Position numbers and translations under genes: made by a program. Below the pieces are notes generated by a model. That model did not search any database, had not been told where the DNA came from, and was given only the letters and a program-made list of their open reading frames with translations. This document shows positions 1 to 10,429 of a stretch of 64,000 nt of DNA, in pieces. The stretch lies in contig NC_057769.1 of NCBI RefSeq assembly GCF_010389155.1, positions 32,969,548 to 33,033,547 of the forward strand, written 5' to 3'. The first letter of the stretch is position 1. Each line of letters starts with the position of its first letter. Origin of the DNA: Erigeron canadensis. Its lineage: Eukaryota; Streptophyta; Magnoliopsida; Asterales; Asteraceae.

Positions 1-22
1 AATATCATTTACATTCTTATAG

Positions 23-509
23 TGGGGACCATGATTCCGCAAAATCCGGATTTGAACAGATTTTAGAAAAAGACCCTTTTCGTGTCGAGGCGTATCACGG
101 GTTAGTAATGGCGGCGTCTGCAAGCGAGTCGCTTGACGCGCTGAAAGACATCGAAAAAAGGGTTTTAGAAGGGATGGAAATGTGTAAAAAATCGAAAAAG
201 AAAGACGATGTTAGGGATTTTAAGTTATTGTTAGCGCAAATTCGGGTTATTCAAGGGGAATATGACGAGGCGTTAAAGATTTACGAGGAGTTGAGTAAGG
301 AAGAGGCGAGGGATTTTAGGCCGTATTTATGTCAAGGGATAATTTATACGTTGTTAGGGAAAAACGATGAGGCGGAAAAGATGTTTGGAAAGTATAGGAG
401 GCTTGTGCCGAAAGGACATCCTTATACGAGATATTTTGATGAGAATATGGTTGCTACGAAAGTTTTTGCGCAAAAAGTGGAGAACGAGCGGGCGTTTTCC
501 AAGAGTTGA
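23..509 (+). CDS. SG1: SLOW GREEN 1-like TPR protein, last exon (5' part outside window)
   Basis: C-terminal exon of a chloroplast tetratricopeptide-repeat protein of the SLOW GREEN 1 family, which in Arabidopsis is needed for early chloroplast development. The frame is open from base 3, but an acceptor (TCTTATAG) ends at 22 and the conserved block starting GDHDSA begins just after it, so I start the exon at 23 (phase 2). TPR-like helices are visible: FEQILEKDPFRVEAYHGL, then LLLAQIRVIQGEYDEALKIY, then RPYLCQGIIYTLLGKNDEAE. The HPYTRYFDENM and ATKVFAQKV tail is typical of the family. The stop TGA is at 507-509. The ATG at 108 is internal, not the start. The transit peptide and earlier exons lie off the left edge. 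Family call is from remembered sequence; confidence is good for the TPR family and moderate for the exact orthologue. Confidence 0.75.
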
Positions 510-2390
510 GAGAGTTTGATGGGGGCGGAAATCGTGTATAGCAAAGGTTATGGTTTATTACTCTGCTTTGCTTTTTATGTTTATGGAGATCATTGTTAAA
601 TTTATTTGTTAAGTAGTTTTAAATTGTTATCTTCGTTTCGGTATTGTGATGGTATAATCTGAGTAAGGGTTAGATTTTTGGTTGGATTTTGTTTAAGCTT
701 TTGGTTTTTTATGTTGGAATTAGGAAGTTGTTGCTTATGTTAATTAGATGTTGTTTGTATTGCTATTTGTGACTACCATGAGACGAGTCTGATGCACTTC
801 TTAGTAAAAAAAAAGTAACATGCGTCACTTTTAAAATCGTTCCTACAGTTTATAGCATGACGAGACATTTCCCGTGGAACCTTACCCTGTTACTATGTGT
901 ACTTGTTATTGTGACTTGAGGTGCAAGTGTTGCAAAAGCAAATTGGAAAACATAGTGTATGCAACAAGAGTTTTTGGCTAACTGAGCTGATTTTCTATTC
1001 TTTGAAAAGTTTGTCAATCATGGTTTTAGTTTGGCTTCATGATTTAGTGTTGGATGCTTTATAAACATGGTATATGTTTTTATACCAAGACTTGACAATT
1101 ATCCAGGTAGTATTAGATTTGCTATTGCACTGTTGCATATGAATTAGTGTATCCTTATACATGATTCAGTCACTTAAAAATGTCCAATATTTTGGAAAGT
1201 CTATGGTTATAGGATTATAGAAGTTCCCTTCTTAGTAAGGTTTATGATATTTTTGCTCTACTCAGGCACAACTGGTAAGTTATGATTTGTGTACGGTTTT
1301 AATTTGGTGGAGTTTGTTTAGTGAGTAATGTACAGTAGTTTTTTGTGAGACTTTTAGAAATAGAACTGGTTGACATCGTAGACCACAAGTATCACTTTTT
1401 TGATTCAAAAACCAAGAGTCTTGTTTAACTTTCTTCAATATTTGGAAACTTTCTTTCTAACATGTTTATGAGTAGTGAGTTGTATTTCTTTTTTACTTCT
1501 CGATAGTTGTAGACCCATCTATTGATGACATAGTTTTTTAATCTATTACAAGAACTGTAGGTTGGTTTATATTTACGATTTCTAAACTCTAAAGATGGAC
1601 AACTATAGCTGAAATGTTACAAGTAACCATAAACCAACTTAGGACATTTGGCAACTACATGCTGGAACCATGATATTGAGTTTCCTTAGTCTATGGGCTT
1701 CATGCAAGGCCTCCCATGATTTCTGAAATCCGACAGTTCACTGAGATATATTGTTAGCCAAGTAATCACAACGGGAAACTTGTTATATGGGAGAAGAATA
1801 TAGATGATGCATATGGTCAGAATGTAAGAGAAGTTAACTATTCTATAGTTAATTATGATTAAAGCTTCATCCTTTCCAAATTTCTACGTGCTTGTAAGCT
1901 TTTTGTACAGAAAGTGGAGAACGAATGAGCTTTTTTGGGGAGTTGAGTTGGTTGTAACAAGGATGCAGGATTTTTTTTTTTTTATCACAAAGGATATGTT
2001 TTGAGACCCTGATGTTTGCTATTTGTTTACGTATGGTTATTTGGGTTAATGTTAACTTGTTCTGGTTTGGGTCAATGGGAATGCTACATGATTCGAGTAG
2101 GACTTTAGGTTTGGTGGGATTTAAACTGGTAGTAAATATAGCCTTTGGTTTTCATGTTGAAATGAGGAGATTGTTGTCTCTTTCTGTTAGATGTTTTATG
2201 CATTGCTGTTTGTGTGGTTCATGATTGCCATAGAGCGTTACAGTATATGATGGTTAGAGTGGTATGATTATAGGTGCTGTTATCTATTTTTAAAACCAAA
2301 TTGGAAAGCTGACAATATGAAACGAGTTTTTTAGGCCGAGCTGCTTTCTGTTGTTTTTAATATAAATTTTCATGACAAGGGCATGCCTGT
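470..2390 (+). repeat. Old tandem duplication of the SG1-like gene 3' end
   Basis: The last dozen codons and the 3' flank of the SG1-like gene (about 470-1030) recur, diverged, at about 1908-2390. Matching landmarks include AAAGTGGAGAACGA at 476 and 1912, the stretch with TTTGGTTTT at 697 and 2147, ATGTTGTTTGTATTGC at 749 against ATGTTTTATGCATTGC at 2191, and CAAATTGGAAA at 938 against 2299. The second copy has lost the coding frame. The spacing implies a duplicated unit of about 1.43 kb. No separate gene is visible in 510-2760. Confidence 0.65.
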
Positions 2391-2821
2391 TATGTGCATA
2401 TGATAAATTTGTTGGTATTATATAATTTATATACTGATATAATGCTTTTTCTCAAATAAGACCTTTTCACTAGTTATGAAAAGTTTGGGTAATGGAATTA
2501 TGGCAATATACTTGTCAGTGTAGATTACCTTGTGTGTGTGTGTTATACGTTCGTTGTATTATGCATTCAGTTTTAGATACGTGTTGTAAGCAATGGTTGG
2601 TTACACTTTCCATGCTCTTTGTATGTATTCAAATTACTCCCATTTTTTTTCTTGAGTGATTTTGATTCATATCCGAGTCTAAATTTTAGTGTTGTTTAGA
2701 AGGTGAAATTGGTCAGTTATCCAAGACTTGGTACAATTGGTCTACTCACTCTACTCCAGATCACAAATTGTGCCTGACATTAGTGCACTAGTTTCCAAAC
2801 CAGGGGCAACTAGTCTAGTTA

Positions 2822-4715
2822 GTCATCGTTTCTATGGCTAAACTGAAAACCCGAAAGGGCAGTATGTGAAACCCTGAGTTGGTTGAAAGGGTGAAGCCAC
2901 ATCACATCATCTTTTTGGTGTGAATAGGAGGCTCCTAACTGTAAATTGAAAGCTGGGCTGGGTACACTTGGGACCGATCACGGCCAGGTTTGTTAGGGGG
3001 CTGTACTTGCAACCAAAAAAAGGACTTACCTGCCGGGTACTAAGTCATAGGCATGGACCAACTAAGTGGCAAGTACACATGGATTAACCTAGGCCTGGTT
3101 CCATGGTCGGGGTCAGCTTGGAACTAGCCCATATGAGAAATAGACAAATAGTTGGCATCACAAGGTGCTATGCTAATCTATAACATGTACATTCCAACAA
3201 AATTTCCGGCAGTATTAAACAACATGCTAATAGTTGGCATCATTTGATATTGTTTTATTATGAATACAAATTCTCTAGAAAAGGAAGGTGGTATTAATGG
3301 AGTCCAGATTTTAGGTAAGATTAGTTCAAATTCCACTTAGTATTAACCAGCGATTAGGGATGATGATAAATACTCAACCCGGTGGACTTTTATTTTACCT
3401 GATCTATCTTTAGTGGATTTGGTAATATGTAAAAGAGTTGAAGGCATGAGTTATGAAAACAATTTCGTTTTCCTCAGTACACCTCGCCAACTTTAAAAAA
3501 GTAACTTATGACTAAGTTCAGCGAAAGCAGAAATAAACTAAGACTAATAATATATCAACCTAATAAATCAACCTAATAATCAACCTATGTGATTAATTAT
3601 TTTCCATAAACTAATCAATGTGCGATAGATCAAAATATGTGAATTAACTAAATACTGTTAGTTAAGCTTTAGTATTTCCAAAAATCCATCCAATGAGCCA
3701 TATTTTTTGCAGGTATGATATAATCGCTTGAACTATGCTCAATTAATAGTTATATTTCGATCAGTATTGTCTTGTCATTGTAACAAACTATTTATTCATT
3801 TCAATTTAAAAGATAATGTTTCATCAACATAAATTTCTTCGTCTCCATGATTCCAACCGATTTGCACTCCCGTTTAATTCGATCAATATGCTGTTCATTC
3901 TTTTGCAATCACTGGTTACACCGATTACTTTTCAAATATGTAAGCTATTAGAAGATGTAATGATCATAGGGTGAAAAATTGGTCATTCGTCAACAATTTT
4001 ATCTACAAGTGGGTCTACTTAATAAAAAATGTCCCTAATACAGGAATACTAGACCATCAGTTCGCAATCATGGACAAGTATAGCCGTGTTCATCGTTTTT
4101 GCAGCTAAATTGAAAACCCAAACGGGCAATCCGTGAAATCCAAGCTGGATCAAATGTTGAAGCCACATCGTCTCCCAACTGCCATCACCACTTTGGTGGG
4201 GTGGTAGAGGCTTTGTCCTCTTGGGGAAAATATCAAGGTTCAAACCTTGACAATGATGTTTCTTGGTGTATTTAAATAAGGTAGTGTTAGTTTAAAATTT
4301 GCTGTTAAAAAAAAAAACGTCGTCTCCCAACTTTGGAAAGCCACAAGCCTCCTCATATAGACCTGGTTAGATTTAAAACCAAGTCGTAAATCAAATGCAG
4401 GACATCGAACACGATGGACCGAAGACCTGGTTGCCTAGGGGAGTGTACTTGCAACCAAAAAAGACTAAGCTGCTCACTAGTCACTACAAGGCCATAGCCC
4501 ATAGGCTTGGACGAACCATGGATCAACCTAGGTTTGGTTGCAAGAAACTGGTCCGGGCTGGCTCGGTAGTAGCCCATACGAGAAATAGTTGGCATGAAAT
4601 CATATATGGCTATGTATGAAACTATACCACTATGCTAATCTATTATCAGCTATTCAACTACAATCCAACAAAATTTCCGGTTATATTAAGCACAACAAAA
4701 CAATGCTAGTTGATT
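2822..4715. repeat. Second old direct duplication (2822-3250 and 4089-4715)
   Basis: Two diverged direct copies share ordered landmarks: TGAAAACCC, TGAAGCCACATC, GTACTTGCAACCAAAAAA, TAACCTAGG or CAACCTAGG, TAGCCCATA.GAGAAATAG, ATGCTAATCTAT and CCAACAAAATTTCCGG. The right copy is longer because a SINE was inserted at 4169-4332. No coding potential was recognised in either copy. The DNA between them (3251-4088) is AT-rich and shows nothing I can name. Confidence 0.6.
4181..4320 (+). mobile_element. tRNA-derived SINE with 12-bp target duplication
   Basis: A 140-bp insert sits between direct repeats CGTCTCCCAACT (starting near 4169 and 4321). It carries a box-B-like GGTTCAAACCT near 4238, a box-A-like region around GGTGGTAGAGGC, and ends in an A-run just before the right repeat. 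This is the structure of a tRNA-derived SINE. The related copy of the host repeat at 2822-3250 lacks it, which marks the empty site. Confidence 0.7.
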
Positions 4716-4719
4716 TGAT

Positions 4720-5690
4720 GAGTCATGAGTGTATCACATATCACATATCACATATCACATATATATGTATGTTGACATTGAAAATGAAATTTGCTATTAA
4801 AGGTAAGGTGTTTTGAACTTTTGATGGAGTCCTCATTTTTAGGTGTAAAAGAATAAAGATTAGTTTAAAACGGAAAAATAAATAAGTTTATATGGAGTGT
4901 GGGAAAATATTAGTCCAAATTCTACTTGCTATTGACCTCTGTCACATCCAAAGTAATTTTGTAAATTTTAGTTAAAAAAAACAAACTCTTATCACCATAG
5001 GATTTTGAGTGAAACTTTGATACATTCAAAAATAAAAAATAAGATTATTAAGTTCTTTTAAAACATGTGTGACATAGAAAATTGGAAAAATGTGCTATAA
5101 TCAATTAAAACTTGCGTTTCGTAACGGATACAAAATAGTTGACTATATGACATAACAATAATGTAATAAGATTTTTGACTTTATAGGTTTAATTTTTTTT
5201 TTTTTTTTAAAAGCTATACTCTTAGTTTCTTTTTAGTTTTTAGTTTGCTCCATAAGCTTTGACTTTTAGTATAATTAATCAATGCATTTGCTTAATGTCC
5301 AGGAATTTTTTTTAATATAATCGTGTGCAGATACATAGTCAAACCTTAATAACTTTAATCGAACAAGATGTGTAGTAACTTCCATTCCATCCTCGCATGC
5401 ATTGCCTCTACTTAACTAGAATATTTATTTGGTTCATCAATAATTATACATACATGCATTGTCTTTTTTTCATTCTTATGAACTTACAAAATTAAATAAA
5501 CTTAATTAACCGCTTACGCAGCTTGCACAACCATTTATAGAGAAACGACAATGCTTTATTACTATTTGTGACTGTTTAGAAATTGTATATTACTCGTATT
5601 ATATATGAATAAAAAAATAAGATCGAGGTCATTATGTATCCCACATTTCCACTAGATAAGTAAAGGAAATTATAAGTAAAGGAAATTACA
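4720..5690. other. AT-rich intergenic DNA
   Basis: No gene recognised. Contains a short TCACATA tandem run near 4735-4765 and poly-A and poly-T tracts (for example 5190-5207). Confidence 0.5.
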
Positions 5691-5693
5691 ACT

Positions 5694-6022
5694 GGAGCAT
5701 TAGCTCAATAGTTGAAATACCATCTCTTTATATATATGAGGTCTTGAGTTCAGGTTTTGGGGAAGACATAAGGAAGTCTCTTTATGAGGGATTGGCTTAG
5801 GTATACCCATGTTCAAGTCTGAGGCGGCAGGGTTTACCCCTATTGATCGTCGTGCCTTCGGGCGGATTAGTAGGGGTATTTTCCCCATCGGGTATTTACA
5901 ATAGGCATTTCTACTTCGAGGAAGCTCTCTAGCGCGGACCCGGTTAAGACAAAGTATGCTAGACCTTTCGTTGTCAAATCACGATACGAAGTTTCCAGCA
6001 AAATTCACCTTTAAAAAAAAAA
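5694..6022 (+). mobile_element. SINE, about 330 bp, with A-tail
   Basis: Starts GGAGCATTAGCTCAATAG (box-A-like), has a degenerate box B at GAGTTCAGGTT, a long body including GGCGGCAGGGTTTACCCC and a GATCGTCGTGCCTTCGGG block, and ends in a 12-A run. It is like a SINE I recall from daisy-family genomes. A fragment of the same body recurs at 62430-62490. A clean target duplication is not obvious. Confidence 0.6.
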
Positions 6023-6329
6023 AAGTAAATGACATTAAATACGATTTGACTTTTGATTGGCAAAAATATTTTAATTTTTCTCAACAATTTTACAGTCTAG
6101 TAGCAGTCAACAGTCTAGTCTAGCTATTAGAGGTCACTTGTGTCATGGCGTCACGCCGTCACCACTTGAGTTTATACACTCTATAGTTTACTTGTTTAAA
6201 AATGTAGGTCTTCACTCTTCACTAGATTTGAATCCCATAGGCTAATGCATGAGATCAAAATGGAATTGCACCATGTGAATATGTTAAAAAATTACGAAAA
6301 AAATGCGACTCTTAAATCTTAATTAACCG

Positions 6330-6440
6330 TCCATGGCTTAATAGCCTAGTGTCATCTTGGTGGTGGGATAAGGTCTAGTAACCATATAATCATGGGTTCA
6401 AAACCCACATAAAGGGGTTTTCTCATATTTATTAAGTTTT
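6330..6440 (+). mobile_element. Possible short tRNA-derived SINE
   Basis: Box-A-like TGGCTTAATAGCC is followed about 60 bases later by box-B-like GGGTTCAAAACCC, then a T-rich tail. No target duplication identified. The surrounding DNA (6026-6960) shows no gene. Confidence 0.4.
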
Positions 6441-6962
6441 TTTTTAAATTGATGTATTGACATTATTATCTTGTGGGGATATGATCGGGTGGTACACATG
6501 ATATATGAATAACAAATGTGTATTATCAAGATTACATTCATTTTATTCTTTAGTTTTCGATATTACGCTCATAATCCTGTAGTATTTAAAGTGGTAATTG
6601 ATCTGGCCTTTGTCTGAAACTTTGTTACATTTACAATCCCTCTTTAGAAAACTAAAATAAAGGTCATATATAGTCTCATAGGTGCAATTCTGATAAAACA
6701 ACATGAACGACGAGGCGTGAGAAAATGAATGTAAATGTAACAACGTTTCGTATAAGGGAATATCATGTAATTTTGAAAACCAAGAAATTTTGACCGTAAT
6801 AATTTATATCTATATTACAAAATATAAAGAATAGGCCCCCCATGTTGAAAATTTAATGGAAAAAATGTCTAAATTACCCTTCACAAGGAAACTCTTTCAT
6901 TTTCATTTGTAGTCATTCATATACACGTACGCAATTCTATCTCAATATCTTTTTCTTTCTTG

Positions 6963-8320
6963 AGAAAATTACATTTTTTGTCCCTCAACTTGGCAAATTT
7001 CACAGTTTTGACCATAAAGTGAATTAATTACAAAAAAATCCCTAAATTTGGTCGTTTTTTTCATTTTACATTCCGCGACCTAACGGAGTTAAATTTTGGC
7101 CGTTAACCCTTACACGTGCCAAGCACGTGAGGGCATTTCTGTCATTTTCTCCTTTAAGACCAAAAATGAAAAAATATACAACTTTAGGGACCAAAAGTGA
7201 AAACATATACAACTTTAGAGACCAAAAACATAAAAAATCTTGATCTGGAAAAATGAGCTTTTATATTACACATGTCTTTTCCAACTCTCATCTTTTTCTT
7301 CCTTCATCATCATCATTCATCAAAAATCCAAAATTTACAACTCCCATCTTCTTCTTCCTTCATTATCCTCATTCAACCCAAAACCTAAAATTTACATCCA
7401 TTCTTAATAAAACTCATTTAAAACAACTATAATCCTACAAATGCTAACAAACATCAACTATATAAATATGTATATATTAGTTTTATATATTTATAGATTA
7501 AAAAAAAATACAAAAACTCAAACATACACTACAACCACCACCAAACTCCGACCACCATTACCACCACCAAATTATGGCCACCGTGAGCACAACAGTCTCA
7601 TCTTTCATCGCCACCATATCCACCTATTACCACCACTACTATATACAGTGGCGGACGTATAGCTTAGGCAGGGTATACATTTGCATACCCTTTGACTATT
7701 TAAATTAGTGTAAAAAATTTAAATTGGGTTTTCTTTTGTAAGTTTTTCATATAGAATGTATATCCAATGAAAATGAGGTACATACCCAATAAAGTTAATG
7801 AAATTAAGTTTAAGACATCACCACTTCATGAGTCATGCGCCACGTTCCCACTCTATTTCATTATTGTAGTCTGAAGTTTCCAACTATATATATTTTCATA
7901 TTTTATATATATTTATCAATTTAGGAGTTCTGATAGTTAGGATTCTAGTTTCAATTTTCAACTAAAAATAGATTTGAAGATTTATATTTATTTACGAGTT
8001 GTTTAATTGGGATGTGTTATCACCTTTTAAAGTTAAACTGTTGTTACGTTTTTGATCCCTAAAGTTGTATATGTTTTCACTTTTGGTCCATGAAGTTGTA
8101 TATTTTTTCATTCTTGGTCTTGAAGGAGAAAATGACGGAAATGCCCCCACGTGTTTGGCACGTGTATGGGTTAACGGCCAAAATTTAACTCCGTTAGGTC
8201 GCGGAGTGTCAAATGAAAAAAAGACCAACTTTAGGGGTTTTTTTTTAATTAATTCACTTTAGGGTTAAAACTGTGAAATTTACCAAGTTGAGGGACGAAA
8301 AATGTAATTTTTTCCTCTTT
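6963..8320. mobile_element. Non-autonomous Mutator-like element with 270-bp inverted repeats
   Basis: Arms at about 6963-7230 and 8040-8320 are long inverted complements: ATTACATTTTTTGTCCCTC at the left end against GGGACGAAAAATGTAAT at the right, plus GCGACCTAACGGAGTTAA, CACGTGCCAAGCACGTG and CAACTTTAGGGACC motifs and their complements. Long arms of this kind fit Mutator-like elements. The flanks are T/C-rich (CTTTCTT and CTTTCTTTT), so a 9-bp target duplication is possible but not certain. The interior (7231-8040) has CCA-rich repeats near 7530-7640 and a second terminus-like motif CAGTGGCGGAC at 7647, but no transposase. Confidence 0.7.
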
Positions 8321-8890
8321 CTTTTATTTGCATCCTATTAATGGTATCTACATTACAATGCACGGGTACCGTACTAATTTTATATATTGCTAATGTATAA
8401 AGCATTAACTTATTCCCCTAAAATTACAAGTTTGAGGTATTTTTAATGAATGTCTTTTACTATTCAATACACGTATCACTTACTTATATGTGAGTATATT
8501 TCCCACAAAAATTTTTTGTGTTGTGGCTGTGATTAACTCGTCTTACACAAGATTTTATTTTAAAAAAATTACGAGGTTTTTAGTAGCTTTTTGGGTTGAA
8601 ACTTTTGATTTCAAATACATATTCAAACAGGGCTTTTTAGTTCCTAAAAGCCCCCTAAAACATACCCATAATAAGATGATTTACAACATTTATCCATATA
8701 AGTCTTACACGTGCATAAACCACTTAATTCGACATTTCGACTAGATTTTTTTGCAAATAAAGTTACACGTGCATAAACAAAATATTATGTTATAACGGTA
8801 TAACACATATTGACATATTGTCACAATATGAATCAAATAAAGTGGCTTCATTTATCGTAAATGTTTAGTGTAACTTTTTTTAATAAGTAC
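8321..8890. other. AT-rich intergenic DNA
   Basis: No gene recognised. A short stretch near 8625-8660 (AAACAGGGCTTTT and AAAAGCCCCC) resembles the MITE at 20381-20643 and may be a remnant of that family. Confidence 0.4.
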
Positions 8891-8892
8891 CA

Positions 8893-9343
8893 TATATATA
8901 ATACCAGCTAATCAGACCGGGTTCAACCCGAGACGCTTAATTTAAAACCAAAAAATATATAGAAATATGTATTTAATTTGTTGCCAGTACATTATAATTT
9001 GATACGGAGATAGCAACATACTTGTAAAGATGAACGTTAATATATAAAACCGATTAATGTGATGAAAAAAATTAAAAAATAATTATCATAAATCAATGGT
9101 AGATATGAAACTAAAATTAAAGAGTTAGGATACAGTCAATTATTTTTCATATTAATTTAAAAAAATTAAGGTTGAAAAAATAATATGAAAAAAAAAAATT
9201 ACATATTGTCTAATATAAATAATAGTTTTTTGAAAGAAAATAAAATCTACTATGACATCACATATTTTTAAAATTCATTTAGGAAAAAATGATGTTATGT
9301 CACATATAGAAACAATCTTGTTTTATTTATATAAAAGATCTAC
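8893..9343 (-). mobile_element. Helitron-like non-autonomous copy A
   Basis: Read on the minus strand it begins TCTTTTATATAAATA (9343 downward), a Helitron-type 5' end. It ends with a hairpin CGGGTTGAACCCG about 13 bases before AGCTGGT (a CTRRT-type 3' end). About 400 bp match copy B at 53394-53760 in the opposite orientation. No coding capacity. The base following CTGGT is A rather than the expected T. Confidence 0.5.
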
Positions 9344-10150
9344 CATGTGTTTAGTGCCATTATCCTTCAATATACTTATGTTCTCAACACTATAAAGCAT
9401 CATATAATTTGACAATTACATTACTACACCTTTTCATCAAATTTTGTATAAATGATATTTTTCTAATATTACGAAATTGCTTTATTGCATTCCCTTTTAA
9501 CATCATGAACCCAAGAAATCCTTGTTGAAAAGATAGATTTTAAAAAAGATCTTAAACTATGTGTGTGATTCGTTTTAACTTATGTTTGACTGGAAAAAGT
9601 TAACAAGATAATATACCGCCATCACTTTACTTATCAAAACAATGGGGTAAAAAGTAAAATCCAAAGGTACACAAGCCCATATATGAATGTTGCATGATAT
9701 GTGCTCGAAATTATCAAAGACAAGTACACTAATTATACACTGTGATTTATGTGTTAGAATAATGAATATGAATTTTTTGTGGTGTGTAGAATACCAATAT
9801 AGTATATGAGACCAGAAATTACAATTACTTATCCTTTTTCATGATCTACTTATCAAATTTAATTGGAAATATTGTATAAAATAAAAATTGTAAATCTTAA
9901 TGTAATAACTAACATAATATTTAAGCATTTATTATGAAATAAATAAACATACAAAGTTTTAAACACATTTTAATAGTTATGAATGATGAAAGATATATAT
10001 GTATTTGAAATACAAACGTGGCGTAAAAAGATTATTACAAGTGGAAATCGGTCCTATTAATTGCCCGCGAAACCCCTGTTTTTTACTATTACCACTCCCT
10101 TTTTATCCTCTTCCACTCTCATTCTTTACATGTAACATTTTCATTTGAAA
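9344..10150. other. AT-rich DNA and presumed promoter region of the DUF4378 gene
   Basis: No coding feature. A CTATAAAG motif at about 10159-10166 could serve as the TATA box for the gene that starts at 10430. Confidence 0.35.
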
Positions 10151-10238
10151 GTTGAAACTATAAAGCACACACATAGTCATACACAATTTTCTCAATATAT
10201 TCAGAAAAATGATCAACTGAAAAAAACCATTAAGAAAG

Positions 10239-10389
10239 GTAACAACTTTAATGTCCCATGTTCATTGTACCTCTCTCTACATATAACATACACATATACA
10301 TTTCATATATAGATATATATCTTTGTCTTGCAATAGTTGTTTTTGTTTTTATGCTAACAAAATGTTGTGTTTGTTTTTAAAATTTATAG
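10239..10389 (+). other. Putative 5' UTR intron of the DUF4378 gene
   Basis: Donor AAG|GTAACA at 10239 and acceptor TTTATAG|GGG ending at 10389 bracket a T-rich 151-base segment between a likely transcription start region and the ATG at 10430. It is inferred from splice consensus only. Confidence 0.45.
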
Positions 10390-10429
10390 GGGAAGATTAG
10401 TTTGTGTATTGATTTTGATTTTCTAGAAA

